Shown here: in pieces, positions 1-4,291 of the stretch | Layout: each line of letters opens with the position of its first letter | Numbering within the stretch: position 1 is the first letter of the stretch | Assembly (NCBI GenBank): GCA_002401225.1 | Contig: NVSM01000001.1 | Location: forward strand, 132,246 to 137,550 | Direction: 5' to 3' | Origin: a bacterium | GTDB lineage: Bacteria; Planctomycetota; Phycisphaerae; Phycisphaerales; UBA1924 | Length of the DNA stretch: 5,305 bases | The notes under the pieces: model-generated | What the model saw: the letters and a program-made list of their open reading frames with translations, nothing else | Told to the model about the DNA's origin: nothing | The model's database searches: none | Translations under genes and position numbers: made by a program

Positions 1-94
1 GTTTCTTGCCAAGCATTTCTTGCGTCATGTTTTCAGTGCGTCTTAGATCCAGCAAAATTTTCCCATGCAGTTCTGGTGTCCAATCAAATTTCAT
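1..94 (-). CDS. N-terminal fragment of a probable XRE-type HTH protein (3' end outside window)
   Basis: An open frame on the minus strand starts at ATG 94-92 and runs uninterrupted off the left edge, giving 31 residues. It begins MKFDWTPELHGKI and continues with LLDLRRTENMTQEMLGKK. The second stretch matches the pattern of helix 1 and the start of helix 2 in Cro/C1 (XRE) repressor-type domains (LxxLRxxxxxTQExLxxK), so a DNA-binding role is likely. The recognition helix and everything after it are missing. The start is supported by GGAG at 104-101 with 6 nt of spacing; an in-frame ATG at 100-98 abuts that site and is less likely. The gene lies 78 bp downstream of the AAA ATPase gene on the same strand, with no convincing terminator between them, so co-transcription is plausible. 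That it is coding is fairly secure; the HTH assignment rests on one short stretch. Confidence 0.65.
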   Translation of the reverse strand, partial: MKFDWTPELHGKILLDLRRTENMTQEMLGKK

Positions 95-100
95 ATTCAT

Positions 101-104
101 CTCC
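101..104 (-). promoter_or_regulatory. Shine-Dalgarno site of the HTH gene
   Basis: GGAG on the minus strand, 6 nt before ATG 94-92. It favours that start over the ATG at 100-98, which would have no spacing. Confidence 0.6.
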
Positions 105-172
105 AATTCTAGTTTATGTTTACGACAAACAACTTCACAATCTTATCCACCATAAGGAATCAAACGGAGTAC

Positions 173-1462
173 TTAGCTCGCAGAACGAGCAAAGCCGAAT
201 ACTCTTTCGGCCTCAAAGCCGCAGTCTTCCCACGCTTCACGGACATCGGATACATCAAACTCTTCTTTGTCAGAGAGAATTCGAAGCGTCTCCGCCAAAT
301 CTCGCACTTGGGCTCCTGTCATTTCATCCGTGAAACTTGTGGCAAGTTCTAGTGCCTCAGGCGTTAATCTCTGAGGAAGGATCATGCACTCAACGAGTCG
401 GCTTCGCTCCTTGTCTGGCAACGGCCCGAACTTAAGCCGACGATCGAAACGCCCTGGACGATCTGCGAGCGCGGTCTCAACGACCTCTGGGCGGTTGGTT
501 GTTCCGACCCACAGCACGCCGGGCACATTGCGTAAGCCGTCCATCAATTGCATGAGTTCGGCCATGCCTGGATTGCCGCCGCGTCGGCGATCGGCTCCGA
601 AGATATCAATTTCCTCAATGAAGACGGCACATGGAGCTGTCATTTCTATAAGTTCTTTGAGCACCTCGATGCTGCCGTGGCGGCAGATTTGGTCTGGCCC
701 AGCGATACATACAGATATGCCATCAAGTTCGTTAGCAATGGCACGCAGAAGCATACTTTTGCCGCATCCGGGGACGCCTTCGAGAAGCACGCCGCGTTGG
801 CCCCGAGCGCCTCGACCCTTGAGCTCATTGATCCTGCGGGCGTATTCGATGATGTGACGATTGATCACCTGTGATTGGTTCTCGGTGAGGATGACATCGT
901 CGAGTGTGATGTTGCCATGATCGATAAGTTTTCCAAGCAGGTCGAAAGTTTGCCCGCGTAGGTGGTTGTTCGCTTTGGCAAAGGCACGAAGTTTGGCGAT
1001 CCATACGGAAGCGTTTGGTGAGTAGACTGATATCTCAATATCGCCACAGCGATCCGTTTCGACCTGAAGCACAAATCGTTCCTTTGATTCAGAGTGCTCT
1101 ACGAAGTAGGTCACTTCACGAGGAGTTCTGATTAAGCCGTCGGCTGATTGCACGCTTCGGTACTTTGGCATACCGCCGCGGGGCCCAGCAACGGAATGGA
1201 CCGTGATATCGTTAGCTTCGAGAAACTGAGGAATGCAAGCGGCGACCACATCACCCGCGCCGGCTTCCATCTCCCAATCCTCATTGGATGGGGGGCTCAT
1301 AGTCCAATGATGAATAATCCGCTGCTCTTCTCGGTCATGACCTTGGATCGCCATGATTTGTGTGAACTCATGTGTTGTTGATTCGGTCACCCGACTCGGG
1401 GTTTCCTGACGGATCAAGCCCATTGATTCAAGGATTTCCATTCGCTTTGCTTTGCTGCCCAT
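173..1462 (-). CDS. AAA+ ATPase (classic AAA, BCS1/FtsH-like module) with an uncharacterised N-terminal region
   Basis: Predicted 429-residue ATP-driven remodelling protein. Numbering from ATG 1462, the AAA module fills the C-terminal half: Walker A GVPGCGKS at 229-236, Walker B VFIEE at 280-284, sensor-1 Asn323 in TTNRP, the second region of homology with arginine-finger candidates Arg335 and Arg338 (RPGRFDRR), and a sensor-2-like TGAQVRDLA near 382-390. Just before it, LRGQTFD and ITLDDVIL (about 168-192) resemble the linker preceding BCS1-like and related AAA domains. Residues 1-160 match nothing I recognise; there is no clear signal peptide or membrane helix, so it is probably cytosolic. 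Walker B has Glu-Glu where Asp-Glu is usual. The frame is open to an ATG at 1570 (465 aa), but that start lacks a Shine-Dalgarno site, whereas 1462 has AAAGGA with 6 nt of spacing. The gene stops with TAA at 175-173. The substrate is unknown. It could be a defence ATPase or a general protein-remodelling factor. Confidence 0.93.
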   Translation of the reverse strand: MGSKAKRMEILESMGLIRQETPSRVTESTTHEFTQIMAIQGHDREEQRIIHHWTMSPPSNEDWEMEAGAGDVVAACIPQFLEANDITVHSVAGPRGGMPKYRSVQSADGLIRTPREVTYFVEHSESKERFVLQVETDRCGDIEISVYSPNASVWIAKLRAFAKANNHLRGQTFDLLGKLIDHGNITLDDVILTENQSQVINRHIIEYARRINELKGRGARGQRGVLLEGVPGCGKSMLLRAIANELDGISVCIAGPDQICRHGSIEVLKELIEMTAPCAVFIEEIDIFGADRRRGGNPGMAELMQLMDGLRNVPGVLWVGTTNRPEVVETALADRPGRFDRRLKFGPLPDKERSRLVECMILPQRLTPEALELATSFTDEMTGAQVRDLAETLRILSDKEEFDVSDVREAWEDCGFEAERVFGFARSAS

Positions 1463-1468
1463 AAGTAT

Positions 1469-1474
1469 TCCTTT
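1469..1474 (-). promoter_or_regulatory. Shine-Dalgarno site favouring the 1462 start of the AAA ATPase
   Basis: AAAGGA on the minus strand ends 6 nt before ATG 1462-1460. This is the same spacing seen for the HTH gene and the nuclease gene. The alternative ATG at 1570-1568 is preceded by GTGATGCCGCG, which has no purine-rich ribosome-binding site. Confidence 0.55.
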
Positions 1475-1577
1475 GTGTGGCATGCCGATATCCCCGATGG
1501 TAACGCGCCATGGGATAACTTCATGCTTGTATGCATGTCTGTTGACCGGATACGAATACTGCGATGACATCGCGGCA

Positions 1578-1727
1578 TCACGCAGTTGCGTGTAAAGACC
1601 GATCGCGACCAGTTGGTCGTGACTTGATTGTCATGTCCTTCGTTTTACTTCGATGGAGTTCTTCTATGAACGGATCGAGTCGCTTGTCTACGCATGCTGC
1701 AGATTGCATGGTTCGTTCTGAACACAT
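1578..1727 (-). CDS. Doubtful 49-residue open frame in the ATPase leader
   Basis: ATG 1727-1725 to TGA 1580-1578 would encode 49 residues starting MCSERTMQSAACVDKR and ending in a basic tail SRPTGRDRSLHATA. There is no Shine-Dalgarno site in front of the ATG. I recognise no family, and the frame overlaps three of the hairpins in the leader. Its stop lies 8 nt before the alternative ATPase start at 1570, a spacing that could allow translational coupling if it were real. It is most likely chance and is recorded because it is the longest leader frame that could be read before the ATPase. Confidence 0.15.
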   Translation of the reverse strand: MCSERTMQSAACVDKRLDPFIEELHRSKTKDMTIKSRPTGRDRSLHATA

Positions 1728-1850
1728 GACTTGCAGTCGTAGCTATGCACCGCGGCGGGCAAGGGACATCGCCCCGCTCGGTTGCAGTTTGGACCCGTTT
1801 GAACGGGCGATTTGCACGGATTATGCACCAAACTCCTCAAGCATGTTCTC

Positions 1851-1878
1851 ATTATAGCATTCTTCATGAAAATGTCAA
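1851..1878 (-). promoter_or_regulatory. Consensus sigma70 promoter with extended -10, reading toward the AAA ATPase
   Basis: On the minus strand there is a perfect TTGACA at 1878-1873, a 16-bp spacer, and a perfect TATAAT at 1856-1851. TGC directly precedes the -10 box, giving the extended -10 motif TGnTATAAT. Both hexamers match the E. coli consensus at all 12 positions, which is rare by chance and implies a strong, probably activator-independent promoter. The expected start is near 1844, where the transcript would begin with or very close to AUG. The promoter sits about 100 bp beyond the stop of the HEPN gene, so the ATPase (and perhaps the HTH gene) appears to have its own transcription unit. 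Confidence 0.8.
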
Positions 1879-1921
1879 GTCTATATTCAAATGTGTATGT
1901 TGCAAGACTGTCATAGGGTTG

Positions 1922-1965
1922 TCATTGAGACTGGATTGAACGACAATTTATTGCGTTCTCAATGA
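1922..1965. repeat. 9-bp perfect inverted repeat downstream of the HEPN gene
   Basis: TCATTGAGA at 1922-1930 and its exact complement TCTCAATGA at 1957-1965 are separated by 26 bp. On the minus strand the stem begins 12 nt after the HEPN stop codon. It is AT-rich with a long loop and no U-run, so it is not a standard intrinsic terminator. It could be a 3'-end structure or a protein-binding dyad upstream of the ATPase promoter. Confidence 0.35.
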
Positions 1966-1977
1966 AGAACAATATCA

Positions 1978-2655
1978 TCAGATATCAATCGGCGGATAGC
2001 ACAGGTCGCCCCAGTTCTTGCGCCAAGCGTGGTCGATAATGATTTGGGAGACAGCATGAAGATACAGTCCCAAGAATTGGCCACAACGACCTACGGCTTC
2101 TCGGTTGAGTTTGCTATCAAAGGTCGCCGCCCCATGCACAAGCTGGCATCGGATGAAGTAGACGCGTTCGATCGTCATGCTCAGAATGGATTCGAACCGT
2201 CCTTCGAAATGCATCGAAGGAAGCTGGCGGGCTTTGTTCTGCGCTCGGCGGGCCTCATCTTCTCCAAGATCCTGCCAGAAGTATTTATTGAGAAACTCAT
2301 TGCCAACAATTGCTTTCACCTCTTCTCGTTGCTCAGTCAGCAGTTTTGGAATAAGCCCATCTTGGTCGAAGTCCATGATCCGCTTGGTGAATATACCAAG
2401 GGAGTACCGATCGCCGATGGGTTCGCGTGCTTGCGTGTCCCATCGCCCGTAGAGACTGTTGTGGGCGATCCAGTAGTAGATCAGTTTCGGGTCATCATGT
2501 CCGAGTCCTGCTGTTTCGAGTTCTTCAATCCTTTCCATCCAGCTCCAGCAGCGGTGAAGCCGGATGCGGATGGCATCATGTTGAGATACATTCGCATCAC
2601 CGTCTTTGATCGGTTGCCAATGATTCCGAAGATCTTGGATGGATTGCGTCATCAT
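1978..2655 (-). CDS. HEPN-like domain protein (possible ribonuclease or toxin)
   Basis: A 225-residue, mainly helical soluble protein with no signal peptide or membrane segment. I see RCQLVHG at 169-175, which fits the HEPN signature Rx4-6H (Arg169, His174). This is followed by a helical stretch GRCGQFLGLYLHAVSQIIID (189-208) and a terminal WGDLCYPPIDI. This tail arrangement (R-Q-L-x-HG, then a D/N-rich turn, an LGxxxP/H helix and a WG...YP end) is one I associate with a family of uncharacterised bacterial HEPN proteins. An N-terminal half with FNxA/WIAHNSLYGRW-type aromatic motifs (62-72) is also typical. HEPN proteins are often metal-independent RNases in toxin-antitoxin, abortive-infection and CRISPR systems. 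Here Cys follows the Arg where Asn, Asp or His is usual, so activity is uncertain. The start MM at 2655/2652 has no clear Shine-Dalgarno site. No adjacent MNT-type antitoxin is visible. The gene diverges from the nuclease gene. Confidence 0.85.
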   Translation of the reverse strand: MMTQSIQDLRNHWQPIKDGDANVSQHDAIRIRLHRCWSWMERIEELETAGLGHDDPKLIYYWIAHNSLYGRWDTQAREPIGDRYSLGIFTKRIMDFDQDGLIPKLLTEQREEVKAIVGNEFLNKYFWQDLGEDEARRAQNKARQLPSMHFEGRFESILSMTIERVYFIRCQLVHGAATFDSKLNREAVGRCGQFLGLYLHAVSQIIIDHAWRKNWGDLCYPPIDI

Positions 2656-2752
2656 TTTTCAACTTTCATCATGCGAGTGAATAATCATGTATAGTGGATA
2701 GACACACGATCATATCAGAAACGCACTCATCAGAATGACATGAGGATTCTCT
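2656..2752. promoter_or_regulatory. Divergent promoter region between the HEPN and nuclease genes
   Basis: These 97 bp must hold the 5' signals of both flanking genes unless transcription enters from elsewhere. Candidate -10 boxes are TATAGT at 2690-2695 on the plus strand, and on the minus strand TATACA (2693-2688) and TATGAT. None has a good -35 box at the right distance. The plus and minus -10 candidates overlap around 2688-2695, so binding could be mutually exclusive. I see no clear operator palindrome. Confidence 0.35.
2741..2746 (+). promoter_or_regulatory. Shine-Dalgarno site supporting the TTG start of the nuclease gene
   Basis: TGAGGA lies 6 nt upstream of TTG 2753-2755. An in-frame TGA at 2741-2743 excludes any earlier start, and the conserved N-terminal nuclease motif begins within the first few codons, so TTG is very likely the true start. 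Confidence 0.7.
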
Positions 2753-4000
2753 TTGCCCACATATTCGCACTCCAAGATAGAATGTTTTCGTAATTGCCCA
2801 CGTCAGTATTACTATCGATATGTCGTAAAACTCGATCTGCCAGACACGCCACGCCAAGTCGCACTCTTCTTCGGCTCACGATGCCACGATGCGCTTGAAT
2901 GGCTTTACAAACAAGTGATGACTGGTGGTGTACCTAGCAAGGGGGAAACACTTACAGAGTTTAATCGTCTCTGGGGAAATGGATGGGGCGAGGACATCGT
3001 CATCCAAGATGAGGGTATGGACGAGCAGAAGTATCTTGCTCTGGGCGAGCTATGCGTCGGGAACTATTACGACGCGCATCACCCGTTTGATGACTCGATC
3101 ACCATCGAGCTCGAACAGATGGTTCGGTTTGATTTGAATAATGAGCAGGATATCGGCATGGTCGGATACATCGATCGGCTCGCCAAGGATGATGATGGCG
3201 TCTGGCATATCCATGACTACAAAACCAATAAACGTCTACCTACGCAAGCCGATATGGACTCGAATCCGCAGCTGGCGTACTACGAAATTGGGATCCGCCA
3301 GATGTGGCCGAGTATCAAACGAGTCGAGCTGCACTGGCACTTCCTCCGTTTCGGCGAGACCATCACTTCAACACGTACAGCCCAGCAACTCGCGGATCTA
3401 CGGAATAATGCCTTGGGCACAATTGCTGACATCGATTTGAGCGGGAAGGAAGAAGGTGCCTTCGAAACCAACGAGACCGGCTTGTGCCGATTCTGCGATT
3501 ACCAATCGGTCTGCCCAATTATGAAGCACGAGGTGCGCGTGAACGGGCTGCCGATCAATGCTTACAAGAATGAGCCTGGAATCAAGCTGGTAAACGCATT
3601 GGCTGAGCTCAAGGCTAAGAAGGATGAACTCAAAGGGGTGTTTACTCTCCAAACCAATGAAATTGATGATGAGATAGAACAGATCCAAGAGGCGCTACTT
3701 GAGTACGCCACTGGCGAAGGCATGAGCGTTGTTCAAGGCGATGAGCTCGAAGTGACCATTCGCACCAGCGAGAAAGCAGTCTTCCCACGGAAAACATCCC
3801 AGCTCGAACAATATACCAAGTTCGAAAACCTACTCCAAGAATCCCCCTTCTGGGACATGGTCAGCAGCCTTGACGCGAGCGCCCTTCGCACCCTTTGGAA
3901 ACAACCCGACACACTCAATCCTGAGCTCTGCCAAATCCTTGGAGCATTTGTTCAGGTCGAGGAGGAAACGAAGATGGGGATTCGAGGCAAGCGGTCTTGA
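2753..4000 (+). CDS. RecB/AddB/Cas4-like PD-(D/E)XK nuclease with Fe-S cluster signature and C-terminal extension
   Basis: A 415-residue predicted DNA exonuclease. The N-terminal YSHSKIECFRNCPRQYYYRY (4-23) is the hallmark opening of the PDDEXK_1 (RecB-like) family. The catalytic set is visible in order: His45 in FFGSRCHDALEWL, Asp141 in GYIDR, Asp155 and Lys157 in HDYKT, and the QLAYYE motif at 173-178. Cys15 together with Cys245, Cys248 and Cys254 (CxxCx5C) form the arrangement that holds a 4Fe-4S cluster in AddB and Cas4. Residues 268-415 are an extension: a charged helical, probably coiled-coil part (278-318), a short beta-rich part (VVQGDELEVTIR, 326-337) and a further helical tail. No helicase motifs are present, and no helicase, cas1 or cas2 gene is in view, so it is a stand-alone nuclease. 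It starts at TTG with a good ribosome-binding site. Likely roles are DNA end processing, repair or defence; the substrate cannot be told from sequence. Confidence 0.92.
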   Translation: MPTYSHSKIECFRNCPRQYYYRYVVKLDLPDTPRQVALFFGSRCHDALEWLYKQVMTGGVPSKGETLTEFNRLWGNGWGEDIVIQDEGMDEQKYLALGELCVGNYYDAHHPFDDSITIELEQMVRFDLNNEQDIGMVGYIDRLAKDDDGVWHIHDYKTNKRLPTQADMDSNPQLAYYEIGIRQMWPSIKRVELHWHFLRFGETITSTRTAQQLADLRNNALGTIADIDLSGKEEGAFETNETGLCRFCDYQSVCPIMKHEVRVNGLPINAYKNEPGIKLVNALAELKAKKDELKGVFTLQTNEIDDEIEQIQEALLEYATGEGMSVVQGDELEVTIRTSEKAVFPRKTSQLEQYTKFENLLQESPFWDMVSSLDASALRTLWKQPDTLNPELCQILGAFVQVEEETKMGIRGKRS

Positions 4001-4142
4001 GCAGATCACTTTGTAATCTATGAGAATTTGCTGACGAATTCCCAAAGAACAAAAGTAGAGGCAATAAGTTCGGAGTAGGGAGCCAGCGAGTTTGTGTGGC
4101 ATGTTTGAGACACTCTGTTCAGCCTTCATGCGGCTCTATCCT

Positions 4143-4174
4143 GCTCTGTGACTCTAACATCGAGTCGAAAGAGC
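4143..4174. terminator. Two-tier hairpin between convergent genes (possible bidirectional terminator)
   Basis: GCTCT (4143-4147) pairs with AGAGC (4170-4174), and inside it GACTC (4150-4154) pairs with GAGTC (4162-4166) around a 7-nt loop, with a small internal loop of GT/GAA. Because it is symmetric it would fold in transcripts from either strand, and it sits between the convergent nuclease and Fic genes. No U-run follows on either side, so intrinsic termination is uncertain. The loop does not have tRNA anticodon features. The rest of 4001-4291 shows nothing else I can support. Confidence 0.3.
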
Positions 4175-4291
4175 TTCGGATAAATACGCCCATTCTACCT
4201 GATGACTCGCATTAAAGAATGGACTAGATTCCGCGGGGCAGGTTACCAAACCCAATGGGGCAAAATGCAATCGGCATATAAAACAAGAACA

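Larger units (their letters stand above)
1463..1844 (-). ncRNA. Structured, apparently non-coding leader or small RNA upstream of the AAA ATPase
   Basis: The promoter at 1851-1878 should start transcription near 1844, leaving about 380 nt before the preferred ATPase start (274 nt before the alternative start at 1570). No convincing gene lies here. The minus-strand transcript can form at least five short hairpins: CCCGT-TCAA-ACGGG (1794-1807), GCGGG/CCCGC (1755-1777), CATGC/GCATG with an 8-nt loop (1693-1710), CGACC-AACT-GGTCG (1606-1619) and CACGC-AACT-GCGTG (1579-1592). The last two share the same AACU loop. No U-run typical of an intrinsic terminator follows any of them, so I cannot give a 3' end for a separate small RNA. 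It does not resemble tmRNA, RNase P, SRP RNA or a riboswitch I know. A long regulatory 5' UTR is the simplest reading; an independent sRNA is the alternative. The coordinates are the outer limits, not a measured transcript. Confidence 0.4.

Noticed and set aside
141..159. CTTAT/ATAAG hairpin between the ATPase and HTH genes
   Set aside because: Only five A/T-rich pairs with no U-run; too weak to call a terminator.
384..874. Two plus-strand frames inside the AAA ATPase gene
   Set aside because: Both are antisense to the Walker A, Walker B and sensor motifs, and their Ser/Arg/Pro-rich products look like shadows.
1564..1857. Plus-strand frame of 97 codons across the leader region
   Set aside because: No ribosome-binding site and no family resemblance; it is the complement of a promoter and hairpin-rich leader on the minus strand.
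2029..2694. Long plus-strand open frame (221 codons) covering the HEPN gene
   Set aside because: It is antisense to a gene with a recognisable HEPN motif and family-like tail. Its product matches no family I know and it has no ribosome-binding site of note.
4150..4166. 5-bp stem with a 7-nt loop resembling a tRNA anticodon arm
   Set aside because: The loop lacks U33 on either strand, and no D-arm, T-arm or acceptor stem is found around it.
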